Source: Leptospira montravelensis (GTDB lineage Bacteria > Spirochaetota > Leptospiria > Leptospirales > Leptospiraceae). From it: a stretch of 64,000 bases of DNA. The stretch spans positions 558,001 to 622,000 of the forward strand of contig NZ_RQFO01000017.1 in assembly GCF_004770045.1 (NCBI RefSeq), written 5' to 3'. The translations under genes and the position numbers were made by a program. Positions 37,423 to 47,238 of this stretch are shown here, piece after piece. The number at the start of each line of letters is the position of its first letter. Position 1 is the first letter of the stretch. The notes under the pieces are model-generated. The model made no database searches and was not told the DNA's origin. It saw nothing but the letters and a program-made list of their open reading frames with translations.

Positions 37423-39496
37423 GCCATTAGGCAGTAATATTCTCTCCGGACTCACAGTTAAATCGCTCCTCGCCGAATATCCAAACAGTTTTCAAGTTAT
37501 GGATTGGGAGGGAACTTTTATTTCAGTTACCGAAAGATTCGCAAGGTTTCTTGAATTTGCTCCGAAGGAGATTGCCGGTAAGTCTATTCTTGATTTTACT
37601 CAAGAAGACGACAAAGAAAATACAAAATACACATTTGATAGTTTGGGTGAGAATCCGAATATTTTAAATTTCGAAAACAGACTCGTTACAAAATCCCAGG
37701 AAGAAGTTTGGATCATTTGGTTACTCATTCCATTACGGGAATCAAAAATCATTTTAGCTTTTGATCGCGATGTGACCATTCAAAAAGACATTTCTTTTGA
37801 GTTCCTTCTCCAACAACAAAAGTACAAATCTATTTTTGATAACTTACCTATGGGCATTGCCATCACTGATGAAAAAGGAAAAATTGTAGAAACTAATAAA
37901 ACTGCAAGAACTTATTTTAACATACAAGATGGAGAACTTCTTAACAGAACTTTAAACATACGTAAATACACTCTCATCCAACCCAATGGGAATAAAATTT
38001 ATCCACGCAAATCGAGCCTCATGCGTGCACTTCGTCACAAAGAAGTCATTCGAAACATGGAAATTGGTCTTATCAAAGAAGATAAAATTACTTGGTTTGA
38101 TATTTTGGCCACACCGATTCCCCTTGAGAACTTTGGACTTGCCGTTGCCTTCCTTGACATTACCCAAAGAAGACATGCCGAAGAAAAAATTGCCTATATG
38201 GCATTTTTTGACCAACTAACTAACTTACCGAATCGAAACTCTCTTATTGACAAACTATTTCCAATTTTTGAAGAAGCAAGAAGGCATGGAAATCTCGTTG
38301 GAATTCTTGCGATTGATTTAGATAACTTTAAAATTATAAACGATTCTCGTGGTCATGACTTCGGTGATAAAATCATCAAATTGGTCGCCTACCGAATTAG
38401 AGAAAGCATTCGAGTTTACGATTTGATTAGTAGACAAGGTGGAGATGAATTCACAGTCGTACTTCCTGATTTATCAAATGAAAGAGATGCAGCAGTAATT
38501 TCTGAATCTATTTTAGATGCAATGACACACCCCTTTGTGATTGATGGGGAAAGAATTTTTGTAAACATATCAATAGGGATCGCACTATATCCAACAGACG
38601 GAAAAGACTCCAACACACTTTTAAAAAATGCAGATAGTGCACTCAACTTGGCCAAATCCCAAGGAAAAAACTGTTATGTATTTTTTACGGAAGAACTGCA
38701 AACCGTTGTGGCAGAACGATTAGAAATCGAAAACCGTATGCGAATTGCCATCATCGAAAATCAATTCACTTTGATGTACCAACCTAAAATAGATCTTTAT
38801 ACAAAAAAACCAGTTGGTGTTGAGGCTCTGATCCGTTGGCGTCACCCAGAACGAGGACTTATTTCTCCTAACGTATTCATACCTATCTCTGAAGAAACTG
38901 GAATGATTTTAGCTATCGGGGAATGGGTGATTAAATCAGCCATCCAGACTATGCGTTTTTGGAAAGATGCAGGAATTAACGATGTTTCTATGGCTGTTAA
39001 TATCTCCACCAAACAGTTTAAACACGAGAAATTGATTTCTACCATCGCAGAAAATTTAAAACTTTTTAAAGTGGATCCACACGACTTGGAAGTGGAACTT
39101 ACAGAAAGTTCGGTAATGGAAAACGCAGACGAAGCAGTCCGCACCATGCAGGAAATTCGAAAATTAGGTGCCAAAATTGCCATTGATGACTTTGGAACTG
39201 GCTATAGTAGTTTGGGTTATTTGAAAAAACTACCTATTTCCTCCTTAAAAATTGATCGATCGTTTGTGTCTGAAATCACTTCTGACAAAGATTCAAAAAC
39301 AATCATCCATGCCGTTTCCAACCTAGCACATAACCTTGGTTTAATTGTGGTCGCCGAAGGGGCGGAAACTGAGGAACAAGTAAGTTTACTTGCAGAAAGT
39401 GGTGTGGATCTGATTCAGGGGTTTTTCTTTGCAAAACCTATGACTTCCGAGGATTGCCTTCATTTTCTGAAGACTGAACTTGGAATTTCGGATTGA
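37412..39496 (+). CDS. PAS-GGDEF-EAL cyclic-di-GMP signalling protein
   Basis: A 694-residue cytoplasmic protein. Two PAS-like regions (about 20-125 and 135-255), a GGDEF domain with GGDEF at 343-347, and an EAL domain with EAL at 471-473 and the DDFGTGYSSL motif near 595. The inhibitory I-site RVYD lies exactly five residues before GGDEF. Both catalytic motifs look intact, so it could make or break c-di-GMP depending on PAS input. The ATG overlaps the dihydroorotase stop by 11 bases, a probable operon without obvious functional link. Confidence 0.93.
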   Translation: MQNEPLGSNILSGLTVKSLLAEYPNSFQVMDWEGTFISVTERFARFLEFAPKEIAGKSILDFTQEDDKENTKYTFDSLGENPNILNFENRLVTKSQEEVWIIWLLIPLRESKIILAFDRDVTIQKDISFEFLLQQQKYKSIFDNLPMGIAITDEKGKIVETNKTARTYFNIQDGELLNRTLNIRKYTLIQPNGNKIYPRKSSLMRALRHKEVIRNMEIGLIKEDKITWFDILATPIPLENFGLAVAFLDITQRRHAEEKIAYMAFFDQLTNLPNRNSLIDKLFPIFEEARRHGNLVGILAIDLDNFKIINDSRGHDFGDKIIKLVAYRIRESIRVYDLISRQGGDEFTVVLPDLSNERDAAVISESILDAMTHPFVIDGERIFVNISIGIALYPTDGKDSNTLLKNADSALNLAKSQGKNCYVFFTEELQTVVAERLEIENRMRIAIIENQFTLMYQPKIDLYTKKPVGVEALIRWRHPERGLISPNVFIPISEETGMILAIGEWVIKSAIQTMRFWKDAGINDVSMAVNISTKQFKHEKLISTIAENLKLFKVDPHDLEVELTESSVMENADEAVRTMQEIRKLGAKIAIDDFGTGYSSLGYLKKLPISSLKIDRSFVSEITSDKDSKTIIHAVSNLAHNLGLIVVAEGAETEEQVSLLAESGVDLIQGFFFAKPMTSEDCLHFLKTELGISD

Positions 39497-39538
39497 CCCG
39501 TTCGGTTTCCCACCGTTTCTATCAATTAAGGATTTCAC

Positions 39539-41938
39539 TTGAAACTTTCAGTTGATTGGTTAAACGATTTTACCCCGCTCTCCCAGGTCCCATTCGAAAA
39601 GGTTCTGGAAAAAATTAATACATCCATTTGCGAAATTGATGACGTGGAAGAATTTAAAGTCCACCTATCGTCAGTTATTACTGTTAAAATCAAATCACTG
39701 GAAAAACATCCGAATGCAGAAAAACTGCAAACTACCATTGCTACAGATGGTTCTAAAGAGTACCAAATTGTTACGGCAGCAACGAATGTGAAAGTGGGGG
39801 ACATTGTTCCTTTGGCACTACCAGGAACCAAATTAGATGGAAAAGAAATTTTAGATTCGGAACTTCGGGGAGTTCGTTCGCAAGGGATGTATTGTTCCGA
39901 AAAAGAATTAGGCCTTGCTTTAGAATCTTCGGGTGTTTTAATTTTTCCTGCAGATACAACTCTCGGAATTTCTGTTCGCAAACTTTTTTTATGGGAAGAT
40001 ACCATTCTCACAATCGATAACAAATCCATCACACATAGACCAGATCTTTGGAACCATTTTGGATTTGCTCGTGAACTTTCCTCCCAACTCCAATTACCTT
40101 TAAACGATTTTCCTTTCCAAGCAGATATAAAATTAGAATCAGGAAATGACGGACTTAGTGTTATAAATTCTGAACATGCACATGCGTATTACGTTTGTTC
40201 CATTCAAGATGTAAACATAGCTCCTTCTAATCCAAAAATCAAATCAAGACTCGAAAAATGTGGTATTCGTTCGATTAACAATGTCGTAGATGTTTCCAAT
40301 TATCTTTTATTGGAACTAGGACAACCTACCCATTTTTTTGATCGTGAAAGATTACAATCTACAACCTTCTCTGTGATAAAATCTAAAGATGGTGACACTT
40401 TTCCTCTGTTAGATGATACATCACCTAAATTACAAAAAGATCTCCTGCTCATTCAAAATGGAAAAGATCCTGTGGCCTTGGCGGGGGTTATGGGTGGAAA
40501 AGATTCTGCAGTCATCGATTCTACAAAAAATTTAGTAATGGAATCTGCGGTTTTCAAAAGAGAAGATGTTCGTTATACCATTCGTAAAACCAATATCCGC
40601 ACAGAATCTGCAGTTCGATATGAAAAAGGATTAGATAGTTTCACTTGTTTGCCTGTCATTAAACGTGCCGTGCAACTTTTAAAAGAAAATGGAAATCCAA
40701 AAATTAAAGTATTTGCACCACAAGGATTCAACCATACTGAAACAAAATCTGTTACTATCAAAACCAATCTTAGTTTCCTACGTCATAAATTAGGAAAAAA
40801 TATTTCACAAATTGAAGTTACAGAAATCTTAAAACGACTTGGATTTACTGTAACAAACGAAGGTGAAGAGTTAACAGTTCTTGTTCCTAAATTCAGACAA
40901 AACTATGATGTCACCATTCAAGAAGACCTTGTGGAAGAAATTGGTAGAACCATTGGATATGCATCCATCCAAACACAAGCACTTTCTATGGCAGTAGAAA
41001 CACCGATTCGAAATCCATTACGTGAATTAGAAAGAAGAGTAAAAAACTTTTTAGCATTAGAAGTTGGATTTAACGAAGTATATAACTATTCCTTTGCTTC
41101 TCCTGCAGATGCAAAATTAGAAGCAACTTTAGAAAGTTCTTCGCTAAAGATATCAAACGAAATGCCCGACGAACATTCGTTACTTCGCAACAGTTTATAT
41201 CCAGGTTTAATCAAACAAGCTAAACTCAATCAAGACCGATTTGATTCCTTTAATCTATTTGAATTGGGAAGAACCTATCATAAGGAAGGAAAAGGCTCAG
41301 AATTAGCGGAAGAAAAACGTTGGATGTCTATTCTTTCTCTTTCCAAAAATAAACAAAATGACATAACATCAATAGAACTTGAATTTCTGCAATTAAGAGA
41401 AACCATCTCCGATCTATTTCAATATCTAAACCTTCCAAAGTTCCAATGGTTAAAAACTTCCAAAAATTATTTCCATCCGAATGCAGCACTTGTGCTTTCT
41501 TATGAAGGAAACGAAATTGCTGAATTGGGGATTCTTCACACGCGTTATGCGGATGAATATGACTTAAAACGTAGGGCCATTTTATCAAAAATCAATATGG
41601 AATTATTAGTAGAAATTTGGGAAAAATGGGGAAGAAACTCACATTTTATTCCGCCTTCTAACTTCCCACAAGGCCAACTCGATCTTTCATTGCTCATGAA
41701 CGAAAAAGAACCAACTGAACCTTTTGCGGACTTAGTCAACACAATGAATATTCCTGAACTTGAATCTGTGTTTGTTCAGACGATCTTTAGAGGAGATTCT
41801 GTAGGAGAAGGAAAAAAATCTGTCACCTATCGATTTCAACTTATGTCCTATGATAAAACCTTTACACAAGAAAGATTTAAGGAACTATCTGATTCGCTTG
41901 TCGAGATGGCCAAAGTGAACGGTTACAACTTACGATAA
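39539..41938 (+). CDS. pheT: Phenylalanine-tRNA ligase beta subunit
   Basis: Beta subunit of the alpha2-beta2 PheRS, 799 residues as expected. Domain order: N-terminal (MKLSVDWLNDFTPL), tRNA-binding fold (about 40-150), B3/4 and B5 domains, catalytic-like core, and the C-terminal ferredoxin-fold anticodon-binding domain (FPQGQLDLSLLMNE ... KSVTYRFQLMSYDKTFT). Starts at TTG 39539 with AAGGA a few bases upstream. pheS is not adjacent, unlike in many bacteria. Confidence 0.97.
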   Translation: MKLSVDWLNDFTPLSQVPFEKVLEKINTSICEIDDVEEFKVHLSSVITVKIKSLEKHPNAEKLQTTIATDGSKEYQIVTAATNVKVGDIVPLALPGTKLDGKEILDSELRGVRSQGMYCSEKELGLALESSGVLIFPADTTLGISVRKLFLWEDTILTIDNKSITHRPDLWNHFGFARELSSQLQLPLNDFPFQADIKLESGNDGLSVINSEHAHAYYVCSIQDVNIAPSNPKIKSRLEKCGIRSINNVVDVSNYLLLELGQPTHFFDRERLQSTTFSVIKSKDGDTFPLLDDTSPKLQKDLLLIQNGKDPVALAGVMGGKDSAVIDSTKNLVMESAVFKREDVRYTIRKTNIRTESAVRYEKGLDSFTCLPVIKRAVQLLKENGNPKIKVFAPQGFNHTETKSVTIKTNLSFLRHKLGKNISQIEVTEILKRLGFTVTNEGEELTVLVPKFRQNYDVTIQEDLVEEIGRTIGYASIQTQALSMAVETPIRNPLRELERRVKNFLALEVGFNEVYNYSFASPADAKLEATLESSSLKISNEMPDEHSLLRNSLYPGLIKQAKLNQDRFDSFNLFELGRTYHKEGKGSELAEEKRWMSILSLSKNKQNDITSIELEFLQLRETISDLFQYLNLPKFQWLKTSKNYFHPNAALVLSYEGNEIAELGILHTRYADEYDLKRRAILSKINMELLVEIWEKWGRNSHFIPPSNFPQGQLDLSLLMNEKEPTEPFADLVNTMNIPELESVFVQTIFRGDSVGEGKKSVTYRFQLMSYDKTFTQERFKELSDSLVEMAKVNGYNLR

Positions 41939-41945
41939 AATTGCT

Positions 41946-41975
41946 TTGACAAATCCCGATTTTTATCGGGTAATC
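41946..41975 (+). promoter_or_regulatory. TTGACA box and CCCGAT dyad before the SpoIIE lipoprotein gene
   Basis: TTGACA at 41946-41951 is followed by the perfect dyad CCCGAT-TTTT-ATCGGG (41955-41970) and GGTAAT (41969-41974), 17 bp from the -35. It could be a promoter with an operator in its spacer, or a weak terminator for pheT. There is no proper U-tract. Confidence 0.3.
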
Positions 41976-41985
41976 ATCCGAGTTT

Positions 41986-43947
41986 ATGCGGACACTCCTA
42001 ACAGTCATTTTGTCGGGCCTACTTCTCTCTTGTTCCCGATTGGAAATTCAAAAATCCATTTCGGATGACAGCTTTGTTCCGCAAAAAATTGATTATGCGA
42101 TCGCTCCGAATATCGATACCAATTTTCAAAAACTTAGATGGACACCTATTTTTAAAAATAATCTAAGTTTAGGTTTTCAATCGGAACATGTTTACCTACG
42201 CATTAAGGCAATCAACCCAACACCTTTTAATAAACTCATACTCGATTTAGGAAATCCACATCTTGATATGGTTCGAGTATATGAGGAAGGGAATCCAGAA
42301 CCTTTAAAAGAAGGTGGAGATTTTATAGCACATTCGCATTGGGATGCTTTCTCCAAATCAATCGCCTTCGAATTAGATTGGAAAGAAAATGAAACCAAAA
42401 CTTTAATTTTAGAAACTAAATCATCATCTAATATTAGTTACTTAATTCGTTTTTATTCAAAAGAAACTTTCTATTTAAAAGAAAATTTAGAAAATACCAT
42501 ACTTGGTTTTTTCTACGGGACCATATTTATAATGGTCATATACAATTTATTTATCTTTTTTATACTGAAAGAAAAAGCATATATCACCTATTCCATTTCT
42601 ATTTTTTTCAACCTTATGTTACAAATGTATTTAAATGGAATTTTAAATCAAATATTCACTTTAGATCATCCAGAAATTCACAATCGAATTGGAAGTATTA
42701 TTGTGACTTGTTCGGCTCTTTCAGGTTGGACTTTTGCACAGCAAACTTTAAATCTTAAAGAGTTAAATCCTTGGTCTCACCGTTTGATCCAATCTTTAAA
42801 AGTTATAGTTCTTTTTTATATTTTAATTCCTTATTCTTATTTACCCATTGGAATTGCGGTTCGGTTGGGAAACCTAATTGCTCAAGTTTTTGTAGTATCG
42901 GTGCTTCTTGTAGCCATTGTAAATTATAGCACTGGAAATAAACAAGCTAGGTTATTCCTCATAGGATGGGGAACATTACTGTTTGGAATTCTAATGTATA
43001 CTTTGATGCAAAATGGAATACTACCAGTGAATGTATTTACAATTTATGGAAACCAAATTGGTTCTACATTAGAAGCAGCCATTCTTTCGTTAGCCCTTGC
43101 TAATAAAATTAATGAATTAAAAGAAGAAAAATCAAAAACACAGGCCGAAGCTCTAGTAACTCTTGAAGAGAAAGTAAGAGAAAGAACCAAAACATTAGAT
43201 GAATCTTTAAATTTGATTAAAAAAGATTTGAATGTAGCAAAAAAAATTCAAAAAACTTTATTCTCAGATATTAAAACAAGTGATCCAAGAATTCACTTTC
43301 ATTCCTATTACCAGTCAATGTCAGAAGTTGGTGGTGATTTTTACGACCTAACACAAGTAAAACCAGACTATTATCGGATTTTTGTAGCAGATGCGACAGG
43401 TCATGGAATACAGGCCGCACTAATCACGATGGCAATCAAAGCGGAATACGAATCACTTAAAATGATTTATGATCATCCTGATGATTTAGTTTTTCACATG
43501 AACCAAATATTTATTAATAAATATAGTAATGTCCAAACAATATTTACATGTTCCGTTTGTGATATTGATTTAAAAAACAAATTGTTATTTTATGCTTCAG
43601 CCGGACATCCAGACCAAATCCATCAAAGAATTTACGATATAAAACTCCTACCAAGAACTGGAAAAATTATTGGTCTTATGGATCATACCCAATACCGACT
43701 CATCGAACATCAAATAGAAGAAGGTGATCGTATTTTTCTTTTTACCGATGGAATTTTTGAACAATTTAACGAAGAAAAAGAACTTTTTGGTGAAGATCGT
43801 CTGTATGAAATTTTAAAAGAGAACCTAAAGATGAGTTTGGATCATACGATGGCAAAAGTACTTAGTGAGCTAACTTCATTTACGGAAGGTGATGCAAAAC
43901 AAGATGACATCACATTTATAGGTTGCGAAATTCAAAGTCTAAACTGA
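41986..43947 (+). CDS. 7TMR-DISM receptor with SpoIIE-type phosphatase domain, lipoprotein signal
   Basis: A 653-residue sensor. Signal MRTLLTVILSGLLLSC (C16, lipobox-like), an extracytoplasmic beta domain of the DISMED2 kind (about 20-165), seven hydrophobic helices (about 170-370), a coiled coil (375-425), and a SpoIIE/PP2C domain with GGDFYDL, DATGHG, DGIFE and DDITFIG. It probably senses an envelope signal and dephosphorylates an anti-sigma antagonist. A lipidated N-terminus on a polytopic receptor is uncommon; the cysteine could also be fortuitous. Confidence 0.9.
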   Translation: MRTLLTVILSGLLLSCSRLEIQKSISDDSFVPQKIDYAIAPNIDTNFQKLRWTPIFKNNLSLGFQSEHVYLRIKAINPTPFNKLILDLGNPHLDMVRVYEEGNPEPLKEGGDFIAHSHWDAFSKSIAFELDWKENETKTLILETKSSSNISYLIRFYSKETFYLKENLENTILGFFYGTIFIMVIYNLFIFFILKEKAYITYSISIFFNLMLQMYLNGILNQIFTLDHPEIHNRIGSIIVTCSALSGWTFAQQTLNLKELNPWSHRLIQSLKVIVLFYILIPYSYLPIGIAVRLGNLIAQVFVVSVLLVAIVNYSTGNKQARLFLIGWGTLLFGILMYTLMQNGILPVNVFTIYGNQIGSTLEAAILSLALANKINELKEEKSKTQAEALVTLEEKVRERTKTLDESLNLIKKDLNVAKKIQKTLFSDIKTSDPRIHFHSYYQSMSEVGGDFYDLTQVKPDYYRIFVADATGHGIQAALITMAIKAEYESLKMIYDHPDDLVFHMNQIFINKYSNVQTIFTCSVCDIDLKNKLLFYASAGHPDQIHQRIYDIKLLPRTGKIIGLMDHTQYRLIEHQIEEGDRIFLFTDGIFEQFNEEKELFGEDRLYEILKENLKMSLDHTMAKVLSELTSFTEGDAKQDDITFIGCEIQSLN

Positions 43948-43957
43948 CTTTGATACC

Positions 43958-44530
43958 ATGTCCTATTCCGAAATTCCCGTTTTCGCAAAACCATTCATTC
44001 ATCCAGCCGCCACTGCCTTTGGTATGATCGAATTTGGAACTTCCGTATCTTTATGGCCGGGTGCTGTCGTTCGTGCTGACATGAACACAATCAATTTAGG
44101 AAGTTATGTCAATATCCAGGACAATTCCACTTTACATACCGATAGCACAAGCCCCATCTCTATCGGCGAATGGACATTAGTTGGTCATAATGTAATGATT
44201 CACGGTTGTAAAATCGGTAAAGGTGTTCTGATAGGAATTGGTTCTGTCGTTCTCGACAATGCCGAAATTGGGGATGGATCTCAAATTGCAGCTGGTTGTA
44301 TGATCCGTGGAGGGAAAAAAATCCCCCCACGTTCTCTTGTGGTTCCAAATGGTTCCGATATAAAAATTTTTCCTGGCAAAGCAAAACCAGAGTTAACTGT
44401 AGCAGGATGTATTGAATACGCACACCTATCCGTTCGTTTTGAAAAAAATATCTTTGTTCCGTTTCGAAAAGAAGAAGAGGTTCAATTTGTAAACCAAGCC
44501 AAAGAAATTATAGAAAAGTTAGGTATCTAA
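43958..44530 (+). CDS. Gamma-carbonic-anhydrase-like left-handed beta-helix protein
   Basis: A 190-residue hexapeptide-repeat protein. The three histidines that bind the metal in gamma-carbonic anhydrases appear in NSTLHTD and GHNVMIHGC. Repeats continue through VLIGIGSVVLDNAEIGDGSQIAAGCMIRGG, then PPRSLVVPNGSDIK, then a C-terminal helix. Members include active carbonic anhydrases and proteins of unknown activity. It follows the SpoIIE protein by ten bases. Confidence 0.85.
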   Translation: MSYSEIPVFAKPFIHPAATAFGMIEFGTSVSLWPGAVVRADMNTINLGSYVNIQDNSTLHTDSTSPISIGEWTLVGHNVMIHGCKIGKGVLIGIGSVVLDNAEIGDGSQIAAGCMIRGGKKIPPRSLVVPNGSDIKIFPGKAKPELTVAGCIEYAHLSVRFEKNIFVPFRKEEEVQFVNQAKEIIEKLGI

Positions 44531-44574
44531 CTTTTTAAACTAACAATTCTTATTCTCTAAACCTGATTCCTTTT

Positions 44575-45786
44575 ATGAAAAAAATTATAGATAAATTGCA
44601 AGTTCTTGGAATTTTTTCCATTACACAAACTGTATTTCAAATTGGAACCGTGATGATTATGGCAGTTTCGGCTCTCGCAGGACAAACCATTGCACCTTCC
44701 CCTGAATCTGCTTCCTTGCCAATATCTTTTGTAGTCTTAGGAACACTCCTTGGGCTTGTGCCAGCTTCTCGCTTGATGAAATGGAAAGGTAGTAAATTTG
44801 GTTTACTCACTGGAACACTAATTGGAATTTTGGGCGCAATTCTTGCTTCTTACGCTATGTATGAAAGGAATTTCAACCTTTTTTCCGTAGCACATTTGTT
44901 ATACGGTTTCCATCAAGCATTTGTACAATACTTACGTTTTGTAGCTATGGAATCCGTTCCTACCCATGATAGGGCAAATGCTCTATCTTGGTTATTGGTT
45001 GCAGGAATTCCTGCGGCGTTTTTAGGTCCACTGGCTGGACTCCAAGGAAAAGAACTTTTTCCAAACTCATTATATTTGGGATGTTATTTAATTTTAATCT
45101 CCAGTTTATCTTTACAATTTATATTTATATTATTTTTACCAACACCTAACAAAGAAATTTCAATTTCTTCAAAAGACAATTTAGATCTTTCTCCAAGATT
45201 GGTTGCTAGGCCCTTTTCCTACCATATCCAAAATTTAGGACTTTGGGTTTCAATTTTAGCAACTGCTTTTAGTTTTGGACTGATGGCAATGCTTATGTCG
45301 GCCGTTCCTGTGGCAATGAAATCACATGGCCACGAAATGCATGCTTCGACAAAAGTGTTACAATGGCATGTGTTAGGAATGTACATTCCTTCTTTTTTCT
45401 CAGGCCAATTAGTTCGTAAAATGACGGCTCCATATTTGATTCTTTTAGGAATCTTCGTGATGGGACTAGAAAGTTTTGCCGCCTTACAAGGTACAGACTT
45501 TTTACCTTTTGTTTTGGCACTGATTCTACTTGGTATCGGATGGAATTTTATGTATGTTGGAGGGACAAACTTACTTGTAGAACAATACCATCCTTCAGAA
45601 AAAAACACAATTCAAGCAGTCAATGATACCATTGTATATTCATTTGCGATCCTTTCCACCTATAGCGCAGGTTATTTGGAACACAAAATAGGATGGTTGT
45701 CTCTCAATTTAGTGAGTATTCCTTTTTTGGTTTTAGTTGCTATTTTTACCATGTATTACATACAAACTAAACAAAACAAAGCGTAA
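44575..45786 (+). CDS. MFS transporter
   Basis: A 403-residue polytopic protein with about 12 hydrophobic helices and a central cytoplasmic loop (NKEISISSKDNLDLSPRLVARP). Overall pattern fits the major facilitator superfamily, with GFHQAFVQYLRFVAMESVPTHDRANALSW in the position of an A-like motif region. The substrate is not evident. A SHGHEMHAS segment between helices 7 and 8 is His/Met-rich, which may hint at metal, but is too short to rely on. Confidence 0.75.
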   Translation: MKKIIDKLQVLGIFSITQTVFQIGTVMIMAVSALAGQTIAPSPESASLPISFVVLGTLLGLVPASRLMKWKGSKFGLLTGTLIGILGAILASYAMYERNFNLFSVAHLLYGFHQAFVQYLRFVAMESVPTHDRANALSWLLVAGIPAAFLGPLAGLQGKELFPNSLYLGCYLILISSLSLQFIFILFLPTPNKEISISSKDNLDLSPRLVARPFSYHIQNLGLWVSILATAFSFGLMAMLMSAVPVAMKSHGHEMHASTKVLQWHVLGMYIPSFFSGQLVRKMTAPYLILLGIFVMGLESFAALQGTDFLPFVLALILLGIGWNFMYVGGTNLLVEQYHPSEKNTIQAVNDTIVYSFAILSTYSAGYLEHKIGWLSLNLVSIPFLVLVAIFTMYYIQTKQNKA

Positions 45787-45821
45787 CCAAACTTCATTCG
45801 TTGGAATGCAAAATTTAGTTT

Positions 45822-45850
45822 TTGAAATATTTTAAACAATAAAATAATAG
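45822..45850 (+). promoter_or_regulatory. Candidate promoter for the DUF1330-like gene
   Basis: TTGAAA (45822-45827) and TAATAG (45845-45850) with a 17-bp spacer, 17 bases before the ATG. AGGAAT follows as a possible Shine-Dalgarno. Confidence 0.4.
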
Positions 45851-45867
45851 GAATCAAACATTATCAC

Positions 45868-46200
45868 ATGGAAAAGGAACCATTTTCATTAGAAACCATA
45901 GTAGGTCTTCAAGTAAAAGACGATGAACTTTACTCAAAGTATAGATCTGAAATGAAATATTTATTAGAAAAATACGAAGGTGGATTTCGATATGATTTTA
46001 AAATCCAACAAACTTTAAAATCAGAAACAGATAATTCAATAAACCGAGTCTTTTTGATTTATTTCAAAAATAAAGAAAGAAAACTTAGTTTTTTTGCTGA
46101 TCCTGAATACAAAAAAATAAGAGAAACGTATTTTGTTCCTTCCGTTGAAAGTACGACTCAAATTGCTGAATATGAAAGATTTTTTGATTTTCACTCGTGA
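45868..46200 (+). CDS. DUF1330-like small protein, 110 aa
   Basis: A compact alpha-beta protein resembling DUF1330 ferredoxin-fold proteins: the D-x-x-x-Y-x-x-Y pattern (DDELYSKYRSEM), a gly-gly at EGGF, and the ...FLIYFKNKERKLSFFADPEYKKIRETY segment with the typical F-x-x-x-x-x-x-x-F-x-D-P-x-Y ending. Function of the family is not known. Not part of an operon with the MFS gene if the promoter at 45822 is real. Confidence 0.6.
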   Translation: MEKEPFSLETIVGLQVKDDELYSKYRSEMKYLLEKYEGGFRYDFKIQQTLKSETDNSINRVFLIYFKNKERKLSFFADPEYKKIRETYFVPSVESTTQIAEYERFFDFHS

Positions 46201-46244
46201 ATAATCATTGTCAAAATATCACCTAACTATAAATAATCACGAAT

Positions 46245-46622
46245 ATGTTTAAGAACAAAATTCTTCCTGTTATATTTGCAACAATTGTAATCAGTTTGTC
46301 AGAATTCCTTAGAAACGAGGTGCTTTTTAAGTCCATCTGGTTAAATCACTATAATCAATTAGGAATTACTTTTCCGTCGGAACCTGTCAATGGGGCAGTT
46401 TGGGGGATATGGTCCCTTGGTTTAGCGTTAGCTATTTTTTATTTATCCAATCATTTAGAATTCAAACAGACTTTTCTATTTAGTTGGTTCATTGGTTTTG
46501 TATTGATGTGGGTTGTCCTTTGGAATTTGGCCGTTTTACCAATTGGAATCCTTCTATATGCAATCCCCCTCAGTCTTTTAGAAACTTATTTAGCAACATG
46601 GGTTGTCTATAAATTCAAATAA
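46245..46622 (+). CDS. Small integral membrane protein, 125 aa
   Basis: Four hydrophobic segments (about 5-24, 45-68, 75-95, 98-120) with very few charges between them. Not recognised. Start ATG at 46245. It converges with the thioesterase gene. Confidence 0.6.
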   Translation: MFKNKILPVIFATIVISLSEFLRNEVLFKSIWLNHYNQLGITFPSEPVNGAVWGIWSLGLALAIFYLSNHLEFKQTFLFSWFIGFVLMWVVLWNLAVLPIGILLYAIPLSLLETYLATWVVYKFK

Positions 46623-46642
46623 AGTTTTATCAACTTTTATCG

Positions 46643-47185
46643 TTAAATGATTTTTCTTCCGGCTTTGATTTTGGCAGAAAATTTCTTTGCCATTTCAATC
46701 CGAAGTTTTCCTTCAGAGAATCGACGTTTCTCCAATTCAGTTTCTAATCGCAATGGAGGAACCGCACAAGGTTTTTTGTTTTCATCTAATGCAACAAACG
46801 ACAAATAGGCGGTGGTGGCACGAACCATTTCACCAGTATAAGGATTCTCTCTGTTCACTTGAACTCCAACTTCCATCGAAGTGGTTCCAACATAATTTAC
46901 CATAGCCTTTAAATTCACATGGTCACCAATTTGAATTGGAGTTATAAAGTTAATTCGATCAATACTAACTGTTACCGCTTCATGACCAGAATGTCTTTGG
47001 GCAGACATAGCTGCTATTAAATCGATCCAACTCATGATAGCTCCACCAAACGCTGTTCCGTAATGATTGGCATCATTGGGAAGAACTATATGCCGCGTTT
47101 CTACGGCTGATTCCTGGGGAGACTTTGCTGGTAATGAATTAGGATTCGCCACAATGAGGATATCTTCCTGTTGAGCAATTGCCAA
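46643..47185 (-). CDS. Acyl-CoA thioesterase (hotdog fold, YciA/BFIT-like)
   Basis: Hydrolyses acyl-CoA to fatty acid and CoA. Family marks: RHIVLPNDANHYGTAFGGAIMSWIDLIAAMSAQRHSG with the N-x-x-G-T-x-F-G-G pattern and catalytic aspartate in MSWID, followed by VSIDRINFITPIQIGDHVNLKAMVNYVGTTSMEVGV and ATTAYLSFVALDENKKP. A single hotdog domain of 180 residues. The start is uncertain: TTG at 47185 has no Shine-Dalgarno, and the first 25 residues lie before the conserved fold. An AAGTATACTT palindrome (47200-47209) lies upstream. Confidence 0.85.
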   Translation of the reverse strand: MAIAQQEDILIVANPNSLPAKSPQESAVETRHIVLPNDANHYGTAFGGAIMSWIDLIAAMSAQRHSGHEAVTVSIDRINFITPIQIGDHVNLKAMVNYVGTTSMEVGVQVNRENPYTGEMVRATTAYLSFVALDENKKPCAVPPLRLETELEKRRFSEGKLRIEMAKKFSAKIKAGRKII

Positions 47186-47238
47186 GGAAAGGCTTTTTTA
47201 AGTATACTTGGCTAGTTCTCGTCGTCTCATAATAACAT

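Noticed and set aside
47181..47212. GCCAAG...CTTGGC and AAGTATACTT before the thioesterase
   Set aside because: Short arms with wide spacing in an AT-rich gap; not separable from chance, so only mentioned with the gene.
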